From Zygaena filipendulae (Eukaryota; Arthropoda; Insecta; Lepidoptera; Zygaenidae), in contig OU015662.1 in assembly GCA_907165275.2 (NCBI GenBank), forward strand, positions 9,431,501-9,495,500: a stretch of 64,000 bases of DNA, given 5' to 3'. This document shows positions 9,421 through 20,504 of the stretch, piece by piece. The notes under the pieces are model-generated. The model was not told the DNA's origin, made no database searches, and worked only from the letters and a program-made list of their open reading frames with translations. Every line of letters starts with the position of its first letter. Position 1 is the stretch's first letter. Position numbers and translations under genes: made by a program.

Positions 9421-9636
9421 AAGAAATTAATCTATTCTGAGTGTAGCGACGTACTTCAGAACTTTTCCGCGACTTAAACGTTACGTAATTTAACACTGTT
9501 GGAATTGTTCGTAACAGTGAAATTTCTTTTACTGCCCGGGGTCACATTGTGGCATCGCTTCGGTGATATATACCGTTCGAATTTACTCACGGATGGCATC
9601 ATACTCTTCTGCCATCACCACGCAAGGCGAGTCGAG
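9421..9636. other. Intergenic, nothing recognised
   Basis: No features are recognised. Confidence 0.4.
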
Positions 9637-10036
9637 TAGCCCATCTTGTAGATTAATAAAAAATATTAGGCACGTATTTTTTCCTTTTTTTATGTAATCA
9701 AAAAATTAAGGGCGATACATTGAGTTGAAATTTCGCGTGACGTCACTATTCGGACAGTTTGTATGGCGGTTTTATCGGTTAGTGACGTCACCCTAAACTT
9801 TAATGCGCTTTATCTCTGTATATTTTACTTCATTTGAAAAAGCAAAAAATAGGTACGTGTCCATTGTTTTTTTATTTTGTAACTGACGGACTAATTAGAG
9901 TTTTGATTTTCTAGAACTATCCCCTAGCCAAAATGTTGACTGGTAGAGAATGCCTTAGGCATTAAGTCCGCCTTTTGTACATAAATGTGCAATAAAGTTC
10001 TTTAAATAAATAAATTTTCAAAAGTAGTCAACATCC
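9637..10036. mobile_element. CRE-bearing MITE, copy 2 (interrupted)
   Basis: It has the same sequence family as 288-604 and 25232-25552. Both TGACGTCA sites are intact (9738-9745 and 9783-9790). Near its right end the MITE is split by a LINE tail (9912-10013); the MITE reads on after it (TTTTCAAAAGTAGTCAACAT). The left ~20 bp are diverged. Confidence 0.7.
9912..10013 (+). mobile_element. 5'-truncated LINE 3' end
   Basis: The segment reads TTGACTGGTAGAGAATGCC, then GGCATTAAGTCCGCC, then GTGCAATAAAGTTC and AAATAAATAAA. This is the 3' UTR and tail of a common lepidopteran non-LTR retrotransposon. ATTTTC flanks both sides (9906-9911 and 10014-10019) as a short target duplication. A relative is at 59389-59456. 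Confidence 0.75.
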
Positions 10037-10053
10037 CCATTATCTTATCTTAA

Positions 10054-10315
10054 TCTTCTAATATATATAAATCACGTGTCACGTTGTTTGTCCGCGATGG
10101 GCTCCGAAACTACTGAACGGATTTTGATAAAATTTTGTAACCATTTATAATATGGTCCAACTTAAAATATAGGATAGTTTTTATTCCGGAATTCCCGTGG
10201 GAACTCCGGAATTAATGCGGGGAACAACTAATCACCGTAAACTACATCACTTTTTTCTCAGAATTACCGCGGGAACTCCGAAATTACCGCGGATGAAATC
10301 GCGGGGGACAGCTAG
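10054..10315 (+). mobile_element. Helitron, ATCACGTGTCACGTTGTTTG variant
   Basis: It starts TCTAATATATATAAATCACG, passes through CCGAAACTACTGAACGGATT and GGAATTCCCGTGGGAACTCC, and ends CGGGGGACAGCTAGT. An inner pseudo-end (GGGGAACAACTAATC) lies near 10221. This variant recurs at 10430-11760 and 61330-61510. Confidence 0.75.
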
Positions 10316-10429
10316 TCGCGGGAACTCCAGAACTCAGGGGTACAAAGAAGGACGTAGAGTACTTTTTCCCGGAATTCCCGCGGGAACTCCGAAATTACCG
10401 CGGATGAAATCGCGGGGGACAGCTAGTCT
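10316..10429 (+). mobile_element. Helitron 3' fragment
   Basis: A 5'-truncated 3' module is fused to the previous end (CAGGGGTACAAAGAAGGACG ... GGGGACAGCTAGT). Confidence 0.65.
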
Positions 10430-11760
10430 AATCTAATATATGTAAATCACGTGTCACGTTGTTTGCCCGCGATGGACTCCGAAACTACTAAACGGATTTT
10501 GATAAAATTTTGCAACCATTTATAATATGGTCCAACTTAAAAGATAGAATAGAATAAAATAGAATAGAATAGAATAGGATAGAATAGAATAGAATAGAAT
10601 AGAATAGAATAGAATAGAATAGAATAGAATAGAATAGAATAGAATAGAATAGAATAGAATAGAATAGAATAGAATAGAATAGAATAGAATAGAATAGAAT
10701 AGAATAGAATAGAATAGAATAGAATAGAATAGAATAGAATAGAATAGAATAGAATAGAATAGAATAGAATAGAATAGAATAGAATAGAATAGAATAGAAT
10801 AGAATAGAATAGAATAGAATAGAATAGAATAGAATAGAATAGAATAGAATAGAATAGAATAGAATAGAATAGAATAGAATAGAATAGAATAGAATAGAAT
10901 AGAATAGAATAGAATAGAATAGAATAGAATAGAATAGAATAGAATAGAATAGAATAGAATAGAATAGAATAGAATAGAATAGAATAGAATAGAATAGAAT
11001 AGAATAGAATAGAATAGAATAGAATAGAATAGAATAGAATAGAATAGAATAGAATAGAATAGAATAGAATAGAATAGAATAGAATAGAATAGAATAGAAT
11101 AGAATAGAATAGAATAGAATAGAAGAGAATAGAATAGAATAGAATAGAATAGAATAGAATAGAATAGAATAGAATAGAATAGAATAGAATAGAATAGAAT
11201 AGAATAGAATAGAATAGAATAGAATAGAATAGAATAGAATAGAATAGAATAGAATAGAATAGAATAGAATAGAATAGAATAGAATAGAATAGAATAGAAT
11301 AGAATAGAATAGAATAGAATAGAATAGAATAGAATAGAATAGAATAGAATAGAATAGAATAGAATAGAATAGAATAGAATAGAATAGAATAGAATAGAAT
11401 AGAATAGAATAGAATAGAATAGAATAGAATAGAATAGAATAGAATAGAATAGAATAGAATAGAATAGAATAGAATAGAATAGAATAGAATAGAATAGAAT
11501 AGAATAGAATAGAATAGAATAGAATAGAATAGAATAGAATAGAATAGAATAGAATAGAATAGAATAGAATAGAATAGAATAGAATAGAATACACTTTATT
11601 GGATAGGCTAGTTTTTATCCCGGAATTCCCGCGGGAACTCCGGCTCTAATGCGGGGAACAGCTAATCATCGTAAACTACTGTCGGGGTACAAAGAAGGAC
11701 ATAGAGTAGGTACTTTTCCTCTGAAATTACCGCGGATGAAATCGCGGGGGACAGCTAGTC
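10430..11760 (+). mobile_element. Helitron expanded by a pentanucleotide array
   Basis: The 5' half (10430-10544) matches 10054-10170 almost exactly up to GTCCAACTTAAAAGATAG. The 3' half resumes at 11591 (GGATAGGCTAGTTTTTATCC) and ends GGGGGACAGCTAGT at 11757. The intervening kilobase is the AGAAT array. The precursor GATAGGATAG occurs at the homologous point of related copies (reverse strand near 61388), so the array probably grew in place. Confidence 0.75.
10545..11590 (+). repeat. AGAAT pentanucleotide satellite
   Basis: About 209 units of AGAAT in perfect phase span 1046 bp. I see three variant units only: AAAAT near 10556, AGGAT near 10576 and AGAAG at 11121. On the minus strand a five-base period without stops gives a spurious 368-codon frame of repeating FYSIL. 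It is not a gene. Confidence 0.97.
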
Positions 11761-13228
11761 TTAATATATATAAATCACGTGTCACCCAGATATTTATAAT
11801 AATACACGTCACAACCCTCAGAATGTTCCCTGAGAATGTAAGAGGCCTTACTCAAAAATCAGTTTTATGGGAAATGAGCAAGAAAGTCTATTTCATATAA
11901 CATGCATAGATGAATAGTGCCTTCAACGAAAGTAATAGACGTGGTTTTAGAGTAGACTTTCTAAGATCTGTATAAAGCTAAATCTGAAGTTACCGGGATT
12001 TAGTGTTAAGTCTATATATCATTCTGAGAGTGTCTTGCTTGTCTGCACAATGTAGCAAGTCTCAGTAGTATATAAGTTACTCTATGGTAGCAAGGTTCCT
12101 GCATCGATAAGGATTTTCTAGTTCCGTACGTGTATATTTAAAATTTGGACTTCTTGGGTATCTGTAGATCAACCTTTGATGGGGGTCTGTCAAAGAGCTT
12201 GATCCTTTCCACTTCCACATGGTCAACAATAATCCAACAATAAAATCTCAGTGAAACACAAACACATTACACTGTGACTCGCTTGAAATATTACAGAAAA
12301 GTTGACAAATCCGCTTAACTAAGTCAACTTTAAACGCACAAAACGAACCACAGACGTCCTTTTGATTCGACACAGTTCACATCGTGTCTTGTCACGCAAG
12401 ATGTATCGTTATTGCATGGAGATAAAAGCGACTGTAACGGCGCGTTTTTGCGTTTAGGTTGTTTTGAGTTTGTAATATATTATGCTAACACAATTGAATT
12501 ATCTGGAAATTGGAAACACAAGTTGGTCTGTGTTATAAACTCGTCGTTATTATACCTTTTATATATTATATTTTTAGATATTCGTTTCATCCTTGTCCCG
12601 CAGAGAAAAGAGGAGTAAACCTAAAACATAAATTCACTCGGTTTTTTAATATCCTTAAAAGTTAAAACTCTAATGTTCTTCATTTAGCTTTCTTTTTAAT
12701 CTTAAATTGAAGTTTAGACTTCTTCAAATCAAGATTAGTTGCACGCCGCCGCAGTAGGTATCGACGGGAAATAGCCTGATAACAAATCTAAATTGGTTTT
12801 ATAATTAAATCAATTTCCACTATAGTACCTATATTCAAATTAACTTTTGTAACTCGTCAATTTTCCGTTTTAGGTCCATTACAGAATTTCCATTAGATTT
12901 TCTCGAAATCCATTCCCATCGCAACATGTTATCCGAGTAATTTTCGCTCGATTATACGTTTCGTTCCACATGAAATAGGGTGCAATATGATTTGTTTCCT
13001 CGTAATATACGTAAGTAATAGCGTGTGCGTATTTTCGTAATGAATTGCAAATGAGTAGGTAAATACACAGATCATTATTTACTCAAATTAACCACCGAGT
13101 GACGTAGGTAGGTATTTTGTTGACGGTTACTTACATAAACGCTTGCAGTTTTTTTTGTAATATAATTAAAACTCTTTACCTTTATATGATTTTTTCGTGG
13201 GACAATGAAAAATAACAAACATTAATGC
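11761..13228. other. Unique AT-rich DNA, nothing recognised
   Basis: No repeat family, exon with splice sites or RNA gene is recognised. Short ORFs (11649-11900, 12412-12618) are without domains. Confidence 0.45.
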
Positions 13229-13230
13229 TT

Positions 13231-13362
13231 ACGGCCGCACTCAGAGTCGTTTTAATGATTACCTAGATACTTAATTTTAGGTAAATATTTTTAAAACAAA
13301 TTGTCGCAATCAGAGACGTTCTTAAATCGTTAGCGGCAATTTTGTTTTAATGAAAGTACTAC
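13231..13362. mobile_element. Decayed Harbinger-like MITE, relative of 3099-3346
   Basis: It opens CTTACGGCCGCACTCAGAGT and repeats TTAATGATTACCTAG and ACAAATTGTCGCAATCAGAG. The second arm is only partly preserved (GCGGCAATTTTGTTTTAA). Confidence 0.55.
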
Positions 13363-14254
13363 TCTATTTTTCATTAATCTTAATCGAATGAATTGTTCCA
13401 AATGAAGTAAAAATGAAACAGCGTTCTCCTAAAACGAGGTCACTGAATATTAGGTACTTCAAATTTCTCAGAATCTAATAACAAAACTATTGGATGGTCC
13501 GAAAATTGAAGTAGTTAATCAAAATCAACCTCATATTTTTCGCTATTCCACTGATATACACGTATAGGTACATACACACCCTTTTTTTTCTTACACAGAC
13601 CAATTAATAAAGTTTGCATTAAATTTACAAAGTTTTAAAGTACCTAATATGCAGATTTACAACAGCGAAGCTACGCTATCAACGATAGCCGCACAAAATG
13701 ATTTAATCCAACATTTAAATTCAGTTTAGAACAACAACGACGCCGTCGCCGGTGAACGTTGTGTAAAATAAATAAGTAAAAAGGCAAGCAAGCCTCGGCT
13801 GAAATTGAAATGAGGTGAAAACATTTAACCCTCGCTCCTAGTCTGTGACGAACTCCACAAATACCTAAGCAGTCTTCATTATAATGAAAAGACGTGATAC
13901 ACCGTCCTTTATGACAAAAGAAAAACTAAAGGATTCCGATTTCAATATAATATTATTATATTAACAAAGCCACATAAGTGATTATCACCTCTTAAGATAT
14001 CGTCTGTCTCGCTCATTGCGTTAGAAAATAAAGAAGAAAAACTAAGATGTATAGATTTATTTTTTAGTAAAATAGGTATATCGATAATAGTTAACATAAA
14101 CTAATAAACATCGCAACCTTCAGTAAGTACACATAATTATAGTAAAGTTAGTCCTACATACGCACACAACGTAGGTAGGTATCCACGGAGTGGGTTAACA
14201 CATAAACAACAACGTTCTAATTACAGTGCAAGCCTACATCAGTATATAACAACA
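13363..14254. other. Unique AT-rich DNA, nothing recognised
   Basis: There is a GC blip around 13738-13755 (ACGACGCCGTCGCCGG) but no supported gene. Confidence 0.4.
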
Positions 14255-14255
14255 C

Positions 14256-14440
14256 TAGCTGCTCTCCCGCGGTTTCACCCGCGGTAATTTCGGAGTTTCC
14301 ACGGGAATTCCAGGTTGCAATAGGCTATGACACTCCCAAATAACGTGGCTTTATATTGGTAAAAGAATTTTCAAAATCGGTTCTGTAGATCCATAGATTA
14401 CCTCCTACAAGTCACAAACCACCCCTTTATAATATTACTA
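14256..14440 (-). mobile_element. Helitron fragment
   Basis: It runs from ACTAGCTGCTCTCCCGCGG through AGGTTGCAATAGGCTATGAC and AATCGGTTCTGTAGATCC to CCCCTTTATAATATT, adjoining the next copy. Confidence 0.7.
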
Positions 14441-14643
14441 GCTGTCCCCCGAGGTTTCCCCCGCGGTAATCTCGGAGTTCCCGCGGGAATTCCAGGATAA
14501 AATATAAATATAAACCGTCCTCATAAATCACTCTATCTATTAGTGAAAACCGCATGAAATCCGTTGCGTAGTTTAAAAGATCTAAGCATTTATGAAGACA
14601 GACGAAAGCGACTTTGTTTTATACTATACGTATGGAGTGATAA
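14441..14643 (-). mobile_element. Helitron, ACTATACG variant
   Basis: It runs from ACTAGCTGTCCCCCGAGG through AAATCCGTTGCGTAGTTT and AGACGAAAGCGACTTTGTT to ATACTATACGTATGGAGTGA. Confidence 0.7.
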
Positions 14644-15005
14644 TAATCAATGGAGAAAATTCAATTTTAACCCTTCTTCGCATATGTTAAAGTATTATTT
14701 GTTGTGTCTCAGGCATAATTCAACTGAAAATACAATGTAAATAAATCGTGTAAATCGAGACGCGGCGCGGCACCGTTTCGTGCCGTAACGACACCAAAAT
14801 CTTGGTAAATATAATATAACCAATGTAAAGAAAGGGTTATTTAGTGAGTCTTTGGGGGTTACAGTAAATTTATTATTGTGGGTCGGTGTACGGAGTATTT
14901 GCAGCTCTGCGGTTACCTGTTATATACATATAGGTATACAATATAATTCCGGCTCAGTAACATTACATCCTTGTCCTTACTCTCCAACACTTTTACCTAC
15001 TATCA
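14644..15005. other. Intergenic, nothing recognised
   Basis: A short hairpin CGGCACCGTTTCGTGCCG lies at about 14767-14784. Nothing else is recognised. Confidence 0.4.
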
Positions 15006-15029
15006 CCACATCACTACGTTATTAAAAAA

Positions 15030-15462
15030 CAAAATCCTTCCCCGCATCTGTCTGCCTGTTCGCGATAAACTCAAGAACTACAGCGGAGCTAGGATGCGCA
15101 ACACGGTATGTTTATCGAACGAAAGATAAAATTGTCGACACGACACATATTTGTGGGCGTCTAAGCAAAAAAGTGCAGTAGTGGGGTATTGAGTTAAGAC
15201 TAGATTCGGTTAAACATTTTTTACCACTGGTAGACAAAACGATATAATATGTCGACGAGAATCGATAAAATGGCTCGATAAAATTTTATCGTGTTGCGCA
15301 TCCTAGCTCCGCTGAACGGATTTTTATGATTTATTTGATGCAGTTATCACCATCACCACCATCGAGTGTGTTAAGGCGAAGGTTTACACCTATATTTTAT
15401 CCTAGAATTCCCGCGGGAACTTCGAAATTTCCGCGGGTGAAACTGCGAGGACAGCTGCGAAT
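15030..15462 (+). mobile_element. Helitron split by a TIR element
   Basis: The plus-strand body (CGCATCTGTCTGCCTGTTCG, CGATAAACTCAAGAACTA) resumes after the insertion with TGAACGGATTTTTATG. It ends AAACTGCGAGGACAGCTG, where the terminal CTAG has decayed. Confidence 0.65.
15081..15314. mobile_element. CAGCGG TIR element inside a Helitron
   Basis: The 234-bp insertion has 25-bp perfect terminal inverted repeats beginning CAGCGGAGCTAGGATGCGCA. The interior is AT-rich (GATAAAATTTTATCG) and non-coding. The Helitron reads continuously across it. The target duplication is not resolved, so superfamily (hAT-like CAG terminus or other) is unassigned. Confidence 0.75.
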
Positions 15463-15603
15463 GTCAGTTTATTTGTTTTTTACGCTTTATGAAATTTTGC
15501 ATACACGTTGTCAGGGGTACAAGGACATAGTGTACTTTTATTGCGGAATTCCCGTGGGAATCTCGAAATTAACGCGACTGAAACCTCGCGAAATAGCTAT
15601 AGT
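15463..15603 (+). mobile_element. Helitron fragment
   Basis: It carries CACGTTGTCAGGGGTACAAG and GGAATTCCCGTGGGAATC modules, ending in a decayed CGAAATAGCTATAG. Confidence 0.55.
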
Positions 15604-15605
15604 TT

Positions 15606-15825
15606 ATTGTAAAACTAGCTGTCCGCCGCGGTTTCACCCACGGTAATTTCCGAGTTCCCGCGGGAATTGTAGGATAAACTATACGTAGAAACCTTCCTCT
15701 TGAATCACTCTATTCTATTAAAAAATCGCATCAAAATCCGTTGCGTAGCTTTAAAGATCTAACCATACATAGGGACGGACAGACAGCGGGAAGCGACTTT
15801 GTTTTATACTATGTTATGATTTACA
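15606..15825 (-). mobile_element. Helitron, GACAGACAGCGGGAAG variant
   Basis: It runs from CTAGCTGTCCGCCGCGG through ACTATACGTAGAAACC and TCCGTTGCGTAGCTTTAAAG to TTTGTTTTATACTATGTTATG. Confidence 0.75.
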
Positions 15826-16117
15826 GGTAGAAAGGACACTCAAAATAACAGTTCTTGCGCAAGTGATCCAACGCATAAAAGGTAGAATATAATGTGACAG
15901 TTCTTATCGTTCTGTTGTTAGATCGTTCATGAAACAATAGATCATTATTTTCACCAGTCTCACAAAAAGCCAGGTAGCTCGTTTTGTTTTGTACGTTTGT
16001 ATGTTCTTGACTTTTTTTTTCGAAACAACAGGATCGATGTCAATGATTCTTTAATCGATATTTTTATACTTATAGTCGAATTTTTTATCTTAAAAAATAT
16101 GTATTTTTATAACTTGT
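15826..16117. other. Intergenic, nothing recognised
   Basis: No features are recognised. Confidence 0.4.
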
Positions 16118-16446
16118 TAATGAATTAACTGAAAACCTGATAGGTTTAACCATTTAAAAAAATAAACAATAATATGATTTAAATATATTTTATGTCGAAA
16201 AAATTTATAGGTACTTTAAAAGTTATTCAACATAAGTTTGGAGGTGACCTATCTACGAGATTCCAAGGGCTACGCCCGCGCCTACCGGTGTGAATTTTTT
16301 TTTCTGCGGGCGTCGTACGCGCCAAATATTGTATTATAAATGGCTAATAAAAAATGAAAAATATAACCTATATTAAAACATAGTGCGATCGATTCGCTAG
16401 TTGATTCTGAGCAAACTACTTTCTAGTTTTCAGTTAATTCATTAAC
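16115..16446. mobile_element. Candidate MITE with 21-bp inverted ends
   Basis: The exact inverted pair beginning GTTAATGAATTAACTGAAAA lies at about 16116-16136 and 16424-16444, bounding ~330 bp. Inside are CTACGCCCGCGCCTACC and CGGGCGTCGTACGCGCC, GC-rich patches in an AT-rich context. Only one copy is in the window, so mobility is inferred from structure. Confidence 0.4.
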
Positions 16447-17251
16447 ACGTTGTATGAATATGGAAATAAGTTCATTTACCTTTCAGGTAATTAACTTTTA
16501 ATAAATGCGCCAAAAGATTACCTACTTAATTAAAATATTTGTCACGTAATATCTGACTATATCACTATACTCAATGCTTTATATGCGTCCAGATTCTTAT
16601 GTGACTATTATGTATCTATAGTAATATTGAATGATCAGTATTCATCTGATGCTTACATCAATTAGTACACAACACGTATACGTAGATAACAACATTTTGC
16701 GCACGTCTCTACGGAATATATTTTGGAACTGATTAATAAACATATTAAATTCACACACGCTTCCCTGTAAATATTATGATAGTACGTACTTACTTAGTCT
16801 TGGCATAGCACCGCACCGCCACGAAGCCCGGCAGGAAGTAAGTATAAAGTTGAAACAAACAACAAATAAGGTAAGGCTCTTTAAAAAAAATACAGGGATA
16901 ATGTAGCATGCTAATGAAAATGAAAGAATTCAAATCTTTCCTCTTTATAATATAATATTGATAAATGATGAAATTATCGTGTTTTTTACTTACTTAATTT
17001 AAAATTCTGTCGTTCGATTTGTGAGAAAATTTAACTGAATAATTCCATCTTTCAGCAATTCAATCTGTTAATTTTTTTCTTTTTAAAGATGAGTTAAAAA
17101 AACTCACTAAGTTATTTTTGTCCAGCCGGAGAGCGGTGACGATAATTTTTTACAGACGCCGCCGTTACGTTTATAGGCCGATCTTATTTAGATAGGAACT
17201 TGGCCTTTGCTCTACATTGGTGTAATATTTTTAGGTTTCCTTTTATTTTAC
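16447..17251. other. AT-rich sequence, one exon-like patch only
   Basis: A GC-rich patch at 16798-16841 sits beside GTAAGT donors on both strands. It is too short to support a call (see rejected list). Confidence 0.35.
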
Positions 17252-17253
17252 AA

Positions 17254-17455
17254 CTAGCTGACCCCAAAGTTTCACCCATGATAATTTCAAAGTTCCCGCG
17301 GGAACTGCAGGTTAAACTATACGTATAAACCTTCTTCTTGTATCACTCTATCTATTGGTGAAAACCGCACAAAAATCTGTTCAGTAGATTTTAAGTTTAT
17401 TACGAACAGAGAGACAGACGCATGGCGGAGGACTTTGTTTCATAATATGTAGTGA
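17254..17455 (-). mobile_element. Helitron, ACTATACG variant
   Basis: It runs from ACTAGCTGACCCCAAAGTTT through TATTGGTGAAAACCGCAC and CAGAGAGACAGACGC to TTTCATAATATGTAGTGATA. Confidence 0.7.
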
Positions 17456-17574
17456 TAAACAGTACCCGATATTGAAAATGAAATGATTATATTACATTAC
17501 AATACTACTGTCTACTGTGCTAGGAATATGGGAAAACTATCGCTAGACGCTTATGACAGAAGAAAATATTTAGC

Positions 17575-17700
17575 GTAGCCAACGTGTCAAAACGACAAGC
17601 CGCGCCGCCCGCGCCAGTCTGCCGCGGCCCGTGTGACGTCTCGCGCCAACAAATTAACAATTCAATCACATTGTTGACTGCAACTAGAGACGCCCGCATT
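17575..17700. promoter_or_regulatory. GC-rich island
   Basis: CGCGCCGCCCGCGCCAGTC is followed by GTGTGACGTCTCGCGCC, a TGACGTC site. The island is abrupt against AT-rich flanks and could be a promoter, but no linked exon was found. Confidence 0.3.
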
Positions 17701-18395
17701 TATCGATATAAAAGGATATTATAACGGAATTAATGGATAAGTTACGATAAATTCTATCGAATTTTTTAATGAAATACGTATAATAACAGAAAATTCTCGT
17801 TAATGGCACATCGGTTTTAATTAGTTTTTGTTGCCAATTGAAAACAGATATGTAATATAGATGTGGCAAAATCAGCTGCAAATATTCACTGGGCTGAAAG
17901 TATACTTTATGACAGACAGAATAAGCGAAAAAATAATATATAAGTTCGATAGTTTTTCAGAATATGAGGAAAAGAAATTCATTAAAAAAACAATACACAT
18001 TTACATTCACTATATTGTAAAATTATCCAAGTGCGAAAATTTTCTTATAAAAAAGAGATACCTACTGTGTAGGTAACTAAACAGAACTAATAAGTAATAG
18101 CTGTACTAAGACTTGGGTTATACGAACATTCGATTAGTAATGGCAATGTGTATCAACTATGGAACTCATAATATGTCTTGAGATTTGTTTTACGCAATTT
18201 GTCATCGATGTTCCTGTCACGTTCTGGGAACACAATGATGTAATAAATCGCATAAGGTCGCGACGCACCGTTACCTACTGTTACCTACCGAGCCTTTTCA
18301 TTAGCGAAAGGTGAAAACGGTCCTCTATTTGCCCGTTGAAAACGATTGCTTTTGTATTTTAAAATTGGTTGAGTTCCCACTTACTATTTAATACT
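17701..18395. other. AT-rich sequence, nothing recognised
   Basis: ORFs 17684-17881 (-) and 17861-18076 (+) have no recognisable features. Confidence 0.4.
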
Positions 18396-18490
18396 ATTTG
18401 TTTTTTGTTGTGTCATGTTTGTATAAAATAATTGTAATTGTGTTGGGTCTTTGTTTCCAAATAAATGCCTTTTCTTTCTTTGTTATTAAG
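18396..18490 (+). repeat. LINE 3' tail (CTTT type)
   Basis: The segment TTGTGTTGGGTCTTTGTTTC, then CAAATAAATGCC and TTTTCTTTCTTTG resembles the tail at 38700-38773 (ATAAATG...TTTCTTTCTTTC). It is an RTE-like LINE end. Confidence 0.4.
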
Positions 18491-19440
18491 GTATGTGAAA
18501 ATAAACCGATAGGGGTCCGTGACAGAGTGAAATTTCTAGTGACAGTTAGGTGTGGTGAGGCAGGTTTAATTATATCGATATAAATATAAAATTATTTTCG
18601 AATGCACCTTACTATGATTGTATTCGTTTGCGATAGCGACAGCTCGATCAAAACTGCACAAGTGCTAACTATTAATTCGTGATCAACAAAATGTCTCGCT
18701 CTATTCATGTAAGGAGTGGAAAGAAACAGCAGGTCATTATGTATGGACGATATTAACATACGCAAACAGCAGAGGAAATGTTCTGTGATTGAGTGATTTA
18801 TGATTATTGCGATACAAACAAACGTGCATTGTGTTATTGTACCACGAAATACGAATACAACTATCAAACTATCCTAATTTACAATGTATGTGAAAAATGA
18901 GTCAGTACTCAGCAGGCTAAGTACCGATATAAAATTGGACTTTAAACAAACTTAAATCGTATATATGTCACCGTAAAATTGTAAAAACCGTTAGATTGTA
19001 AACGATTGGAATTGAAGAGGTATTTAAATGCACCCCGAAATACTAGGTTAGGTTAGGTTTGAACTGTGACCACAACACTCCAACACAGTCAAATGGAACC
19101 GACGCGACGGTACCGATTTATCATGTGCGAGCGGGTCACCACCACGCATTTTCTGTTATCAGAATTTCACAATATTACCGTTATTTTATAAACTAGCGTT
19201 TTTTACACTTTTACGGTGGCATAATACAATACATATATCTCTATATCGTATACCAAAGACTATAAAACCACTTGACTGCGCATACAGTGCCCCGACGCTC
19301 GAAAACTATTAGTATTTTGTCGCCTATGTATAGACTACGGTACTAGTAACCATTTTAGTTGTGACCAAGTTCCAGACCTGTGTGCACGCTAAATTATTTA
19401 AAAAATTTTTGGTTTTGTTTACAATTTATAACGCATAAAA
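18491..19440. other. AT-rich; probable upstream region of the THAP exon
   Basis: AGGTTAGGTTAGG occurs near 19045. The stretch 19260-19440 reads like a 5' leader (CAGTGCCCCGACGCTCG, CGCCTATGTATAGACTACGG). The 91-codon minus ORF at 18592-18867 is not recognised. Confidence 0.35.
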
Positions 19441-19519
19441 ATGCCTTCATGCGCAGTAAAGTGGTGCGGGAAACATTCCAAGACATCTAGTTACAAAAAG
19501 GATGGCATAACTTTTCATC
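19441..19519 (+). CDS. THAP-domain protein, first exon (partial)
   Basis: The exon encodes MPSCAVKWCGK then HSKTSSYKKDGITFHR and stops at a strong GTAAGT donor (19520). THAP domains are C2CH zinc-dependent DNA-binding modules. They start MPxxC, have a second cysteine four or five residues later, and reach a conserved FHxFP motif. Here Cys4 and Cys9 and the FH of that motif are visible, and the intron falls within it, after two bases of the Arg codon. The next exon, which should open with Phe-Pro, was not found. The gene may be a host transcription factor or a domesticated or live P-type transposase; the sequence does not decide. Confidence 0.65.
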
Positions 19520-20270
19520 GGTAAGTAAATACTACGAAAATTATGTTTGATTTAATCAGATTACGAGCCACGGCAGGGGTCTTCTTAAAATGGTGGTTTG
19601 GTGACAGCAAAAGGATAAGTACAGCGCGTTTATGTCTTTTGGAAAAGTCCCTTTCTTCCATTAGGAAATTCTAATCCTTCTATCTCTTTCTTTTCATACA
19701 TACGCAACTTGACCTTGAACTGACCAATTACAGCCGGGCATTCTCCTTCGTCCCCCGGCCCGCGGCAGTGAGTCGTGTACTTAGAAGAAATCGGCGTATA
19801 CGCTCTCTAGTGGTTATATGCTCAGTGTCGTATACCTATAATCTGGAAGATTAGAAGTCCGCCTAAGTTTGACGAAGCTAAATAGTTCAAAATAACTTTT
19901 ATAACTATCTGCTACAATTATAACTGTTATCAAACTAATTAAAATTATACAAAAATATAAATTATTACGTGCAGTATTGATTTGCTGATAGTCTTAGGTA
20001 GGTACTCTAAAATGGACCAATTAAACTAGAGTTTTAATGGTCCATGATGTCACTCAGGAACACTGTAGCTTCCTTTCAGCGAAAGAATTTTTGAACCCGG
20101 TTAGGAAATTAGTTTAGTGTGTGATTAGGCCTGGATGTTGTGAAGTATTATCATTATTATACAACAATTAAATCTTTTCTCTTTATAAAACCGGTATAGA
20201 GATAGGTAACTACCACGACCGCTAACAAGAAGTAGGTACCGTGGTAGGTACGGAGAAACATAAACTACAC
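19520..20270. other. Putative THAP intron, nothing else recognised
   Basis: AT-rich sequence follows the donor at 19520. GTCCATGATGTCACTCAGGA near 20040 and CTTTCAGCGAAAGAATTTTT look like diverged Helitron body. Confidence 0.35.
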
Positions 20271-20369
20271 TGGGCGCTTATTCACTATGACCCAAAACCA
20301 TTCCTTGCTCATAACGCGCGTCCCAAGCAACACAAACACAAACACCCCAGATTGCAAAATATTTTGAAC

Positions 20370-20500
20370 TAGCTGTTTCCCGCGGTAATTTCGGAGTTCT
20401 CGTGGGAATGTCCTTCACTGACATAGTGTATGCAAAATTTAATGGTAATCGGTACAGCTGTTCACGCGCGAAGTCGTGACCAAGAGAAATAGTGATTCAT
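20370..20500 (-). mobile_element. Helitron fragment nested in MITE
   Basis: It carries AACTAGCTGTTTCCCGCGG and AATTTCGGAGTTCTCGTGGG. The body is truncated after AATGGTAATCGGTACAGCTG. Confidence 0.6.
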
Positions 20501-20504
20501 TTTT

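Noticed and set aside
10488..11594. 368-codon minus-strand frame of repeating FYSIL
   Set aside because: It is the translation of a pure 5-bp tandem array with no stop in any minus frame; not a protein gene.
16798..16841. GC-rich patch with GTAAGT donors on both strands; minus frame FLPGFVAVRCYAKT
   Set aside because: Length is ~40 bp, no acceptor with AG and pyrimidine tract on the minus strand, and both orientations fit equally.
19040..19065. AGGTTAGGTTAGG, similar to the insect telomere repeat TTAGG
   Set aside because: Only two to three units in interior sequence; common by chance in this AT-rich, TAGGT-rich background.
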